A DNA stretch of 64,000 bases from GMQP-bins7 sp963776565. Its GTDB lineage: Bacteria; Actinomycetota; Thermoleophilia; Gaiellales; Gaiellaceae. The notes under the pieces were generated by a model. The model was given only the letters and a program-made list of their open reading frames with translations, was not told the origin of the DNA and searched no databases. The position numbers and the translations under genes were made by a program. Position 1 is the first letter of the stretch. Every line of letters starts with the position of its first letter. Shown piece after piece: positions 1-7,609 of the stretch. The DNA lies in the NCBI GenBank assembly GCA_963776565.1, contig CAVZNF010000015.1:558001-622000 (forward strand), written 5' to 3'.

Positions 1-2
1 CC

Positions 3-185
3 TACGAATGGCTCGGCGTGGCGTCCCTCGGCCTGCTCGACATCGACCACGAGTCCGCTCTCGCTTTCACGATCCTCGTGCACGCGGCCTGGTACGTGCC
101 CACGACGCTGTTCGGCGCGGTCGCTCTGGGAACGCGCGCGGCGGTGCGGCTTCGCGAGCGCCGGCTGGCACGCTCGTCGAGCTAG
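3..185 (+). CDS. C-terminal end of a multi-membrane flippase-like protein (partial)
   Basis: The window opens inside a gene read in frame 3 that ends at TAG 183-185. Sixty codons remain. They encode one hydrophobic helix with an Ala/Leu/Val-rich core and a Tyr-Val-Pro-Thr-Thr break, followed by a basic tail rich in Arg. This layout resembles the last helix of the lysylphosphatidylglycerol-synthase-type membrane domain (UPF0104), a family often found in glycan loci. Only the tail is visible, so the family call is tentative. The following gene has its own promoter-like box, so this gene probably belongs to a different transcript. Confidence 0.4.
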   Translation, partial: YEWLGVASLGLLDIDHESALAFTILVHAAWYVPTTLFGAVALGTRAAVRLRERRLARSSS

Positions 186-213
186 CTCGCGGCTTCCGTT
201 CCGGCCTCGCTAG

Positions 214-219
214 TACCAT
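214..219 (+). promoter_or_regulatory. -10-like box for leaderless neuB-type gene
   Basis: TACCAT lies 6 bases before the GTG start at 226, the spacing expected if transcription begins at the start codon. It marks the probable head of the ulosonate operon. Confidence 0.5.
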
Positions 220-225
220 CGCCAC

Positions 226-1308
226 GTGCTCGAGCTGGTCGTCGACGGCAGGGTCATCGCGCGGGACGGCCCGGCCTACGTCATCGCGGAGATCGGCCAC
301 AACCACCAGGGCGACGTCGAGAAGGCGAAGGCGCTCGTGCGTGCCGCGCGGGAGTGCGGCGCGGACGCGGTCAAGCTGCAGAAGCGCGACAACGCGCAGC
401 TCTACACGCGCGCGCTCTACGACGCGCCCTACGACAACGAGCACTCCTTCGGCCGGACGTACGGTGAGCACCGTGAGGCGCTCGAGCTCTCCGCCGCCGA
501 GTGGCTCGAGCTCCGGGAGTTCTCTCGTGAGGAGGGGATCACGCTCTTCGGGACGGTGTTCGACGAGCCGAGCGCGGACTTCCTCCACGAGCTCGACCTG
601 CCGGCGTTCAAGATCGCATCGGGTGACCTGACGAACACCCCGCTTCTCCGGCATGTTGCCGCGCTCGGGCGGCCGATCTTCCTCTCGACCGGCGGCGGCA
701 CGATGGACGACGTCGAGCGCGCGGTCGACACCATCCTCCCGCTGAACGCGCAGCTCTGCGTGATGCAGTGCACCGCCTCGTACCCGTGCGAGGTCGAGGA
801 GCTGAACCTCGGCGTGATCGAGAGCTACCGCGAGCGCTTCCCCGATCTCGTCATCGGGCTCTCGGACCACCAGAGCGGGATCGCGATGTCTCTCGTCGGC
901 TACATGCTGGGCGCGCGCGTCATCGAGAAGCACTTCACCCTGAACCACGCCTGGAAGGGGTCCGACCACGCCTTCTCGCTCATGCCCGAAGGGATGAGGC
1001 GCCTCGTCCGCGACCTGCACCGTGTCCCCGACGCCGTCGGTGACGGCGTGAAGCGGCCGCTCGCGAGCGAAGCGCGGCCCCTGGAGAAGATGGGCAAGAA
1101 GCTGGTGGCCACCCGCGACCTGCCAGTCGGGCACGTCTTGACCGCGGACGACCTCGCGGCGCGGTCCCCGGCCGACGGCGGCCTCCCGCCCTACGAGCTC
1201 GACGACCTGCTCGGGAGGAGGCTCACGCGGCCACTCATGGTCGACCAGGCACTCGTCACGGACGACGTCGAGCCAGTCGCAGAGCCCGTCGCCGCTCGCG
1301 AGGCGTGA
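226..1308 (+). CDS. NeuB-family 3-deoxy-ulosonate (sialic-acid-like) synthase
   Basis: This 360-residue protein belongs to the NeuB/SpsE family, which condenses phosphoenolpyruvate with an aldose to give a nonulosonic acid in the cytoplasm. The TIM-barrel begins with IAEIGHNHQGD (residues 20-30). The family motif EKHF is at 234-237, and a C-terminal SAF (antifreeze-like) domain runs from about 289 to 350. The sugar-binding segment near residue 51 reads LQKRDN rather than the usual glutamine-threonine-rich motif, so the aldose may not be ManNAc. The start is GTG 226 behind a -10-like box. The stop overlaps the next start as GTGA. The neighbouring phosphatase and CMP-synthetase support a CMP-activated acidic sugar pathway, but the exact product cannot be read from the sequence. 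Confidence 0.9.
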   Translation: MLELVVDGRVIARDGPAYVIAEIGHNHQGDVEKAKALVRAARECGADAVKLQKRDNAQLYTRALYDAPYDNEHSFGRTYGEHREALELSAAEWLELREFSREEGITLFGTVFDEPSADFLHELDLPAFKIASGDLTNTPLLRHVAALGRPIFLSTGGGTMDDVERAVDTILPLNAQLCVMQCTASYPCEVEELNLGVIESYRERFPDLVIGLSDHQSGIAMSLVGYMLGARVIEKHFTLNHAWKGSDHAFSLMPEGMRRLVRDLHRVPDAVGDGVKRPLASEARPLEKMGKKLVATRDLPVGHVLTADDLAARSPADGGLPPYELDDLLGRRLTRPLMVDQALVTDDVEPVAEPVAAREA

Positions 1309-1793
1309 CCTCCCTGAGCGAGATCCGCCTCGTCGTCTTCGACTTCGACGGCGTCTTCTCCGACAACCGCGTGTGGACGAACGATCGCGGCGAGGAGAGC
1401 GTCGCGTGCTTTCGTGGAGACTCGGCCGGACTCAGACGGCTCGACGAGGTCGGCGTCGACTACTTCATCCTCACCTCGGAGACGAACGACGCCGTGCCCG
1501 CGCGTGCGCGGAAGATCCGCATCGAGTGCGTCCGGGGAGTCGAAGACAAGCTGCCGGTTCTTCGCGAGGAGCTCGAACGGCGCGGCGTGTCGCTCGGCGA
1601 GACGGCGTACGTGGGCAACGACATCAACGACTCCGAGTGCCTCGCCTCGGTCGGGCTGCCCGTCGTTCCGGCCGACGCGTGGGCCGAGGTGATGCCGCTC
1701 GCGGGCATGGTGCTCACGCGGGCAGGCGGGCAGGGTTGCGTCCGCGAGTTCTGCGACGCCGTCTGGAACGCAAAGCGAGCGGTCGCCGCGTGA
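1305..1793 (+). CDS. HAD-family phosphatase, KdsC-like (ulosonate-phosphate phosphatase)
   Basis: This is a 162-residue, cap-less HAD phosphatase of the KdsC/YrbI type. The nucleophile motif is D13-F-D15-G, and the metal-binding motif GNDINDSE starts at residue 104. Family members remove the phosphate from Kdo-8-phosphate or from nonulosonate-9-phosphate. Its position directly after a NeuB-type synthase, with a 4-base GTGA overlap, suggests that the synthase makes a phosphorylated ulosonate and that this enzyme releases the free acid. Length and motifs are complete. The substrate is inferred from context only. Confidence 0.82.
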   Translation: MTSLSEIRLVVFDFDGVFSDNRVWTNDRGEESVACFRGDSAGLRRLDEVGVDYFILTSETNDAVPARARKIRIECVRGVEDKLPVLREELERRGVSLGETAYVGNDINDSECLASVGLPVVPADAWAEVMPLAGMVLTRAGGQGCVREFCDAVWNAKRAVAA

Positions 1794-2578
1794 CCACGGA
1801 TCCTCTCTTCGATCTCCGAGATCGCGTCGCCATCGTGACGGGCGGCTCGGGCCAGCTCGGGCAGGTGTACATCGCCGGCCTCGTCGAGCGCGGGATGCGG
1901 GTCGCGAGCTTCGACCTCTCGTCTGGCACGGTGCCGGAGGGCGCTCGCGCGTACGACGTCGACATCACCGATCGTGCCGCCGTCGTGCGTGCGGTCGACG
2001 TCGTCGTCGCAGAGCTCGGCGTCCCGCAGTTGCTGATCAACAATGCCGGCCTCGACTCGCCGCCAGACGCCCCCGCCGAGGAGGTCGGGCCGTTCGAGGA
2101 GTACCCCGAGGCGGCGTTCGATGCGGTGATGGACGTCAACGTCAAGGGCACGTTCCTGTGCTGTCAGGTCGTCGGCGGGCTGATGGCGCGCGAGGGACGC
2201 GGGTCGATCGTCAACGTCTCGTCGGTCTACGGGATGCTCTCTCCCGTCCAGGACCTCTACGAGTTCCGTCGTGCGCGAGGCGAGACGTTCGTCAAGCCCG
2301 TGGCCTACTCGGTCTCGAAGTCTGCCGTCCTGAACCTCACCCGTTACCTGGCCACGTACTGGGCGAAGGACGGCGTGCGGGTGAACACGCTCACGCTCGC
2401 GGGCGTGTGGAACGACCAGGCGCAGGAGTTCCTCGATGCCTTCGCGGCGCGGTCGCCGATGGGCCGCATGCTCGACGCGCGCGAGGCGCTAGGCGCAGTG
2501 GTGTTCCTCGCCTCGGACGCATCGTCGTACGTGACCGGCTCGAACGTCGTCGTGGACGGCGGCTGGTCGGCCTGGTGA
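1790..2578 (+). CDS. Short-chain dehydrogenase/reductase in the ulosonate operon
   Basis: This is a 262-residue classical SDR. The cofactor motif TGGSGQLG lies near residue 15, NNAG near residue 84, a catalytic Ser sits in NVSS, and the active-site pair is Y173 and K177 (YSVSK). The C-terminal SNVVVDGGWS is typical of the family. Similar SDRs (the PtmA type) occur beside nonulosonate synthases in flagellin-glycosylation loci, so oxidation or reduction of a sugar hydroxyl is likely. The start is GTG 1790, overlapping the previous stop by four bases; the long in-frame extension upstream is a shadow of the phosphatase gene. The substrate is unknown. Confidence 0.82.
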   Translation: MTTDPLFDLRDRVAIVTGGSGQLGQVYIAGLVERGMRVASFDLSSGTVPEGARAYDVDITDRAAVVRAVDVVVAELGVPQLLINNAGLDSPPDAPAEEVGPFEEYPEAAFDAVMDVNVKGTFLCCQVVGGLMAREGRGSIVNVSSVYGMLSPVQDLYEFRRARGETFVKPVAYSVSKSAVLNLTRYLATYWAKDGVRVNTLTLAGVWNDQAQEFLDAFAARSPMGRMLDAREALGAVVFLASDASSYVTGSNVVVDGGWSAW

Positions 2579-3999
2579 TTCCGGCCGAGATCGAGAACCT
2601 CATCGGAGGGCGGACGCTGCCGGCGCAGTCGGGCCGGTGGCTCGACAAGCTGCGCCCGACAGACGAGACGCCTCTGTGCCGGGTCGCGCGGTCTGATGCC
2701 GCCGATGTCGACGACGCGGTGACAGCTGCGCGCGCCGCCCAACCGGCATGGGCCGCGCGGACGGCCGTCGCTCGCGGCGACGTCGTGCGCGAGCTCGCGC
2801 TTCTCCTGCGCGAACGTCGCGAGGAGGCCTCGGCGGTCGTCGTCGAGGAGACCGGCAAGCCGGAGGAGCTCGCACTCGGTGAGACGGACGCCGCCGTCGA
2901 GATGGGGCTCTTCGTCGCGGGAGAGGGTCGCCGTTCGTACGGACGGACGACGACCGCGAGCATGGAGAACAGAACCGTCCTCACGACGCGGCAGCCGCTC
3001 GGCGTCGCCGCGCTGATCATGAGCTTCAACACGCCGCTTCCGAACGTCGCGTGGAAGGCGTTCCCTGCAATCTTCTGCGGGAACGCCGCCGTCGTGAAGC
3101 CCTCGGAGCACACGCCTGCATCCGCCTCGTTCTTCGCGCAGCTCGCGCTCGAGGCGGGCGTCCCCGAAGGGGTGCTCAACGTGGTGCACGGGCTCGGCGA
3201 GGAGGCGGGCGCGCCACTCGTCGCCCATCACGATGTCGATCTCGTCAGCTTCACCGGTTCCGCCGCCACCGGGCGCGCGATCAACGAGGTCGCGGCGAGA
3301 CGCCTTGCGAAGACCTGCCTCGAGCTCGGTGGCAAGAACGCGCTCGTCGTCTGCGACGACGCGGACCTCGACAACGCCGTTCGCTGGGCGCTCGCGTCCG
3401 CATTCTCGAATGCGGGGCAGCGTTGCGCGTCTGCGAGCCGAATCGTGGTTCAGGGCGAGGTCTACGAGGACTTCCGCGAACGGCTCGTTACCGCTGCGGA
3501 GACGCTCGATCCGCAACCGGTGATCAGTCGCGAGGCGATGGAGCGCATCCTGGCGAGCGTTGCCAGCGCGCGGGAGGACGGCGCAGAGGTGCTCACCGGA
3601 GGGCTCCGCCTCGAGCGGCCGGGCTGGTACGTCGGGCCGACGATCGTCGAGGGTGTCGGCTCTGCTGCGCCGATCTCGCGGACCGAGCTCTTCGGGCCGG
3701 TCACCGTCCTCTACCGCGTGTCGAGCCTCGACGACGCGATCGAGCTGGTCAACGACTCGCCGTACGGGCTGACGGCGGCGATCCACACGGCGAGCGTGCA
3801 TCGGGCGATGCTCTTCGCCGAGCGCGTGCAGGCCGGAGTCGTCGTCGTCAACGCCGGGACGCACGGCTCCGAGCCGCACATGGGCTTCGGCGGCGTCAAG
3901 GACTCGGGGACGGGTTGGCGCGAGGCAGGGATCGAGGCGCTCGACGTGTATTCCGACCTGAAGGTCGTGAATCTCGTGGTCGACCCGGCGAAGGCATGA
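2575..3999 (+). CDS. NAD(P)-dependent aldehyde dehydrogenase
   Basis: This is a full-length 474-residue ALDH-superfamily enzyme that oxidises an aldehyde to a carboxylic acid. The catalytic pair is visible and correctly spaced: general base E250 in LELGGKN and nucleophile C284 in GQRCASA, 34 residues apart as in characterised members. The oxyanion Asn lies in MSFNTPLPN and the cofactor loop is FTGSAATG. It starts at GTG 2575 with a GTGA overlap on the SDR, so the two are translationally coupled and may act in sequence (alcohol to aldehyde to acid). An ALDH is not part of known sialic, legionaminic or pseudaminic acid routes, which makes this operon unusual. Confidence 0.88.
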   Translation: MIPAEIENLIGGRTLPAQSGRWLDKLRPTDETPLCRVARSDAADVDDAVTAARAAQPAWAARTAVARGDVVRELALLLRERREEASAVVVEETGKPEELALGETDAAVEMGLFVAGEGRRSYGRTTTASMENRTVLTTRQPLGVAALIMSFNTPLPNVAWKAFPAIFCGNAAVVKPSEHTPASASFFAQLALEAGVPEGVLNVVHGLGEEAGAPLVAHHDVDLVSFTGSAATGRAINEVAARRLAKTCLELGGKNALVVCDDADLDNAVRWALASAFSNAGQRCASASRIVVQGEVYEDFRERLVTAAETLDPQPVISREAMERILASVASAREDGAEVLTGGLRLERPGWYVGPTIVEGVGSAAPISRTELFGPVTVLYRVSSLDDAIELVNDSPYGLTAAIHTASVHRAMLFAERVQAGVVVVNAGTHGSEPHMGFGGVKDSGTGWREAGIEALDVYSDLKVVNLVVDPAKA

Positions 4000-4886
4000 A
4001 CAACACTGCGGCAATCCTCGGTCCCGGCGCCGTCGGAGGATCGCTCGCCGTCAGGCTCGCGAACGCCGGCGTCCAGGTCATCTGCGTCGCTCACCCCGAG
4101 GCCGTCGGGCTGATCGCGCTCGCAGGTCTCGTCGTCGAGTCCCCCGAGGGAACGCTGACGGCCCGCGTCGAGGTGACCGAGCACCTCGCGAAGCCCGTCG
4201 ACCTCCTGCTCGTGACCGTGAAGGCGCCGGCTCTCGAGGATGCGATCGAGCGCGTCGATCCGAGCGCGGTCTCCGACGGAGTGGTCGTGTCGTTGCTCAA
4301 CGGCCTCGAGCACATGGACGTGCTTCGCGCTCGATTCGACGGGCGGGTTGCCGCCGGCAGCATCTCCCACTTCCAGGCCTACCGGGCCGGTCGCGTCCAG
4401 ATCGTCGAGGCGACGCTCGCACCCGTCATCACGATGGCTTCCGAGAGCCTCTCGCGCGCGCGGCTCGAGCAGGCGGCCGACATGCTCCGACGTGCTCGCA
4501 TCGACGTCCGCGTCGGTGAGAACGAGCGTCGAGTGCTGTGGCACAAGCTCGCGCGCATCGCGCCACTTGCGGCCGTGACGGCGGTCTCCGGACGGCCGGT
4601 GGGCGAGCTGCGGGACGACCCGAAGTGGCGCCCGAAGCTCGAGGGCGGGATCGTCGAGGCATGCGCCGTCGCGGAGGCGGACGGCGTCTCGCTGCGGCCG
4701 GCGGCCCAGTGGGCCATCATCGACGAGATGGCCGACGAGACGACGACCTCGGCGGCGCGCGACGTCGCTGCCGGGCGGGGCTCCGAGCTCGATGCGCTCC
4801 TGGGCGGCGTGCTGCGCGCCGCCGATCGCCTCGACGTTCCGTGCCCGACTCTCACCGAGCTCGCAACCGCCGCCGGACTTCGGTGA
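3996..4886 (+). CDS. Ketopantoate-reductase-like (PanE/ApbA family) 2-keto acid reductase
   Basis: This 296-residue protein has the two-domain PanE/ApbA architecture: an N-terminal Rossmann fold with GPGAVGG at residues 9-15, and a helical C-terminal domain carrying the conserved Lys (K184, in WHKLARIAP). The family reduces 2-keto groups of branched acids using NADPH. In this operon it is more likely to act on a keto sugar or keto acid than in pantothenate synthesis, because no other pantothenate gene is present. It overlaps the ALDH by ATGA and the next gene by GTGA. The family is clear; the reaction is inferred. Confidence 0.8.
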   Translation: MNNTAAILGPGAVGGSLAVRLANAGVQVICVAHPEAVGLIALAGLVVESPEGTLTARVEVTEHLAKPVDLLLVTVKAPALEDAIERVDPSAVSDGVVVSLLNGLEHMDVLRARFDGRVAAGSISHFQAYRAGRVQIVEATLAPVITMASESLSRARLEQAADMLRRARIDVRVGENERRVLWHKLARIAPLAAVTAVSGRPVGELRDDPKWRPKLEGGIVEACAVAEADGVSLRPAAQWAIIDEMADETTTSAARDVAAGRGSELDALLGGVLRAADRLDVPCPTLTELATAAGLR

Positions 4887-5638
4887 GCGGGCACTCGGCG
4901 GTCGCGTTCGTCCCGGCTCGCTCGGGCTCGGAGCGCGTTCCGCACAAGAACGTGCGACCGCTCGCAGGACATCCCTTGCTCGCCTACGCCATCGAGACGG
5001 CGCTCCAGAGCGGCTGCTTCGAGCGCGTCGTCGTCTCGACCGACTCGGAGGAGATCGCCGACGTCGCCCGCTGGTACGGCGCCGACGTGCCCTTTCTCCG
5101 CCCCGCCGAGTACGCGACGTCGACGTCACCCGACATCGAGTGGCTCTCGTACACGCTCGAGCACCTCGACGGGCGGTACGACCTGTTCGCGCTCGTCCGG
5201 GCGACCAATCCGTTCCGCGGCCCCGATGCCGTGCGGCGCGGCCTCGAGCAGCTCCTGGCGACGCCCGAGGCCGACTCGCTCCGCGCGGTCGAGCTCGTGA
5301 AGCAGCACCCGGGGAAGATGTGGCTGGTCTCCGACGACGGCCGCACGATGATCCCGCTGCTCGATCAGTCCGACCTCGACGTCGCCTGGCATGCGGGCCA
5401 GTACCAGGCCTTGCCCGAGATCCACGTCCAGAACAGCGCGCTCGAGATCGCCTGGACGCGTGTCGTTTCGGAGACGCGGACGCGCGAGGGCGAGGTGCTC
5501 GCGCCGTTCCTCACGCGCGGGCTCGAGGGCTTCAACGTCGACGACGAGGAGGACTGGGAGCGGGCCGAACGGCTCGTCGCGAGCGGGGAGGCGACGCTGC
5601 CCGAGGTCGGACGGCCTCCGTATCCTCCGGCAGCGTGA
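4883..5638 (+). CDS. CMP-ulosonate (acylneuraminate) cytidylyltransferase
   Basis: This 251-residue protein belongs to the NeuA/KdsB nucleotidyltransferase superfamily. The nucleotide-binding loop is PARSGSERVPHKN (residues 11-23). VVVSTDSEEIADVA and the ATNPFR segment follow in the usual order. It should couple CTP to the ulosonic acid made by the NeuB-type synthase, producing the donor for a glycosyltransferase. There is no extra C-terminal hydrolase or phosphatase domain; the phosphatase is supplied separately by the second gene. The start GTG 4883 overlaps the preceding stop by four bases, and the end overlaps the enolase-family gene. Confidence 0.88.
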   Translation: MSGHSAVAFVPARSGSERVPHKNVRPLAGHPLLAYAIETALQSGCFERVVVSTDSEEIADVARWYGADVPFLRPAEYATSTSPDIEWLSYTLEHLDGRYDLFALVRATNPFRGPDAVRRGLEQLLATPEADSLRAVELVKQHPGKMWLVSDDGRTMIPLLDQSDLDVAWHAGQYQALPEIHVQNSALEIAWTRVVSETRTREGEVLAPFLTRGLEGFNVDDEEDWERAERLVASGEATLPEVGRPPYPPAA

Positions 5639-6807
5639 AGGTCGCCTCTCTCGAGACGCTCTTCTGCGACGCCGGCTGGCGCCCGTGGATCTTCCTCAAG
5701 GCGACCACGGACGACGGGCTCGTCGGGTGGGCCGAGATCACCGACTCGCACGGCTCGCCGCGCGGGCTCGCCGGCATCGTCGAGGATCTCGCGCCGCTCG
5801 TGGTCGGGCGCGATCCGCGACCCGTCGAGGCGATCTACTGGGATCTCTATCGCGCCACCCGGCAGAGCCCCGGCTCGGTCATCGCGAAGGCGCTCGCAGG
5901 GATCGAGAACGCGCTCCTCGACATCAAGGCGAAGGCGCTCGGCATCCCGGTGTACGAGCTCTTCGGCGGACCGACGCGGGAGTCGATCCCGATGTACTGG
6001 TCTCATTGCGGCACGACGCGAGCGCGCGCGTTCGAGGTGACCGGGACGCCGAAGCTCGCCTCGTACGACGACGTCGCCGCGCTCGGGCGCGAGGTCGTCG
6101 AGGGCGGATACGGCGCGTTCAAGACGAACGTCGTCGTCCCCGGCGACGAGCCGAAGGTGCTCATGCCCGGCTTCAACGAGGGCGGTGGCACGCTGCGTGC
6201 CGACGAGATCGCGGATGCGCTCGTGCGGCTGCTCGAGGCGTTCGCCGAGGGCACCGGGGGCAACGCGCGCCCGATCGTCGACCTCAACTTCAACCTCGAG
6301 CCCGAGGGCTGCGTGCGCGTCGCGAAGGCGCTGGAGCCGTTCGACCTGCTCTGGCTCGAGGTCGACCTCTTCGACCCGGGCGCGCTCGCGCACGTCCGTC
6401 ACGTCGCGCCGATGCCGATCTGCTCGGGCGAGAACCTCTACTCGAGCCGTGGCTTCCGCCCGTATCCTCGAGGCGGGCGGCGATGGACGTGGCTTCGGTC
6501 GACGTCATCTGGAACGGCTTCCACCAGGCGAAGAAGATCGCCGACCTCGCGGAGACCTTCGAGGTCAACTGCGCGCCGCACAACTACTACTCGCACCTCG
6601 CGACGTTCATCGCCGCGCAGTGGTGCGCGGCCATCCCGAACGCGCGCATCCTCGAGTACGACGTCGACGACGTGCCCTGGCGCGACGAGCTCGTCACGGC
6701 GCTTCCCGAGATCTCGGCCGGCGAGCTCCGCGATCCCTTCCGGCCCTGGTTGGGGCGTCGAGCTGAACGAGGACGTGCTGGCGGAGCACCCCTGGACGAG
6801 GTCGTGA
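5635..6807 (+). CDS. Enolase-superfamily (mandelate racemase/muconate lactonizing type) enzyme, frame repaired
   Basis: After repair the gene encodes about 389 residues with the N-terminal capping domain and the TIM-barrel of the MR/MLE group. Metal ligands are visible as Asp in IVDLNFN, Glu in LWLEVD and Glu in CSGENLY. Barrel residues MDVASVDV and CAPHNYY, with a candidate catalytic His, follow. Many relatives dehydrate sugar acids, which fits an operon handling acidic sugars. The frame is broken by three single extra bases, about 6473, 6486 and 6749. Together they restore the original frame, and the gene ends at TGA 6805-6807, overlapping the next GTG. This pattern looks like sequencing insertions rather than decay. 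The substrate is unknown. Confidence 0.78.
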   Translation: MKVASLETLFCDAGWRPWIFLKATTDDGLVGWAEITDSHGSPRGLAGIVEDLAPLVVGRDPRPVEAIYWDLYRATRQSPGSVIAKALAGIENALLDIKAKALGIPVYELFGGPTRESIPMYWSHCGTTRARAFEVTGTPKLASYDDVAALGREVVEGGYGAFKTNVVVPGDEPKVLMPGFNEGGGTLRADEIADALVRLLEAFAEGTGGNARPIVDLNFNLEPEGCVRVAKALEPFDLLWLEVDLFDPGALAHVRHVAPMPICSGENLYSSRGFRPYPRGGRRWTWLRSTSSGTASTRRRRSPTSRRPSRSTARRTTTTRTSRRSSPRSGARPSRTRASSSTTSTTCPGATSSSRRFPRSRPASSAIPSGPGWGVELNEDVLAEHPWTRS

Positions 6808-7598
6808 GCCGGGTGCGCGGCTTCGCGAAGAGAGCCGCCTGGTCGGCCGCCGTTCGCATGGGTCTCCAGGTCTACGATCCGAATCCCGAGAACCTGCCCC
6901 GCCTCGACGAGCTGACGGAGTACGTCGAGGATCCGCGGCCGATCGGTGACGAGCGGCCGACGACCGCCACCGACGACCTTCCCGATCTGACGCTCGTGCC
7001 CGAGTCACTGGGTCGCGTCGTCGATGTCGAGCGCTTTCGCGGGGCGCGCGTGCTCGAGGTCGGGCCGAAGTACGGCGTCCACGCGCGCTGGATCGACCGC
7101 GAGCTGCGCCCTTCCGAGCTCGTCTTCTCCGACTTCGAATCGGACACACAGCTCCACGCCAAGTGGGTCGACTCGCTCACGCGGCCGCACCGCTTCGTGT
7201 ACGGCGACCTCCGCAGCGCCCAGGGGCTTCTCGAGCTGGAGCCGTTCGATCTCGTGTTCTTCCTCGGCGTCCTCTACCACTCGATCCATCACCTGCCGTT
7301 GCTGGGAATGCTCAATCGCGTCACCAAGCCCGGCGGGACGATGCTGTTCGAGACGACGATCGACTCGCGCCCCGACGCGCTCGTGCGCCTGCGCTGGCCG
7401 GAGACCGGCAAGGCGAAGGGTGTCCCGACGATCCAGGCTGTCAGGCTCGAGCTTGCATGGACGGGATGGCGTAAGGTCACGCGGCTCACGGACTACCGAC
7501 CCGGTTCGAGCGAGGCGCTCTTTCTGTGCGAGAAGACCGATGAGCTTGCCGAGGGAACGGACCTCTCGGACGTCGTGACTCCACACCGGCCGCGGTAG
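6804..7598 (+). CDS. SAM-dependent methyltransferase
   Basis: This is a 264-residue class I methyltransferase. The SAM-binding motif VLEVGPKYGVHARW is at residues 83-96. An acidic motif lies in FSDFESD, and the post-motif region DLVFFLGVLYHSIHHL resembles the CmoB-like/DUF1698 subgroup. The start GTG 6804 overlaps the stop of the enolase-family gene, which fixes both boundaries. In a glycan operon it probably methylates a sugar hydroxyl or carboxyl, but the acceptor cannot be told from the sequence. The stop TAG at 7596 also forms the first bases of the -10-like box of the transketolase gene. Confidence 0.8.
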   Translation: MSRVRGFAKRAAWSAAVRMGLQVYDPNPENLPRLDELTEYVEDPRPIGDERPTTATDDLPDLTLVPESLGRVVDVERFRGARVLEVGPKYGVHARWIDRELRPSELVFSDFESDTQLHAKWVDSLTRPHRFVYGDLRSAQGLLELEPFDLVFFLGVLYHSIHHLPLLGMLNRVTKPGGTMLFETTIDSRPDALVRLRWPETGKAKGVPTIQAVRLELAWTGWRKVTRLTDYRPGSSEALFLCEKTDELAEGTDLSDVVTPHRPR

Positions 7599-7601
7599 CG
7601 T
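7596..7601 (+). promoter_or_regulatory. -10-like box for leaderless transketolase gene
   Basis: TAGCGT overlaps the TAG stop of the methyltransferase and lies 8 bases before ATG 7610. It could allow transcription of the transketolase and transferase apart from the upstream genes. Confidence 0.45.
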
Positions 7602-7609
7602 CCCCGCTC

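Noticed and set aside
67..1134. Long antisense frame opposite the NeuB-type gene
   Set aside because: It is rich in Arg, Asp, Glu and Val without any recognisable motif, as expected opposite a GC-biased gene.
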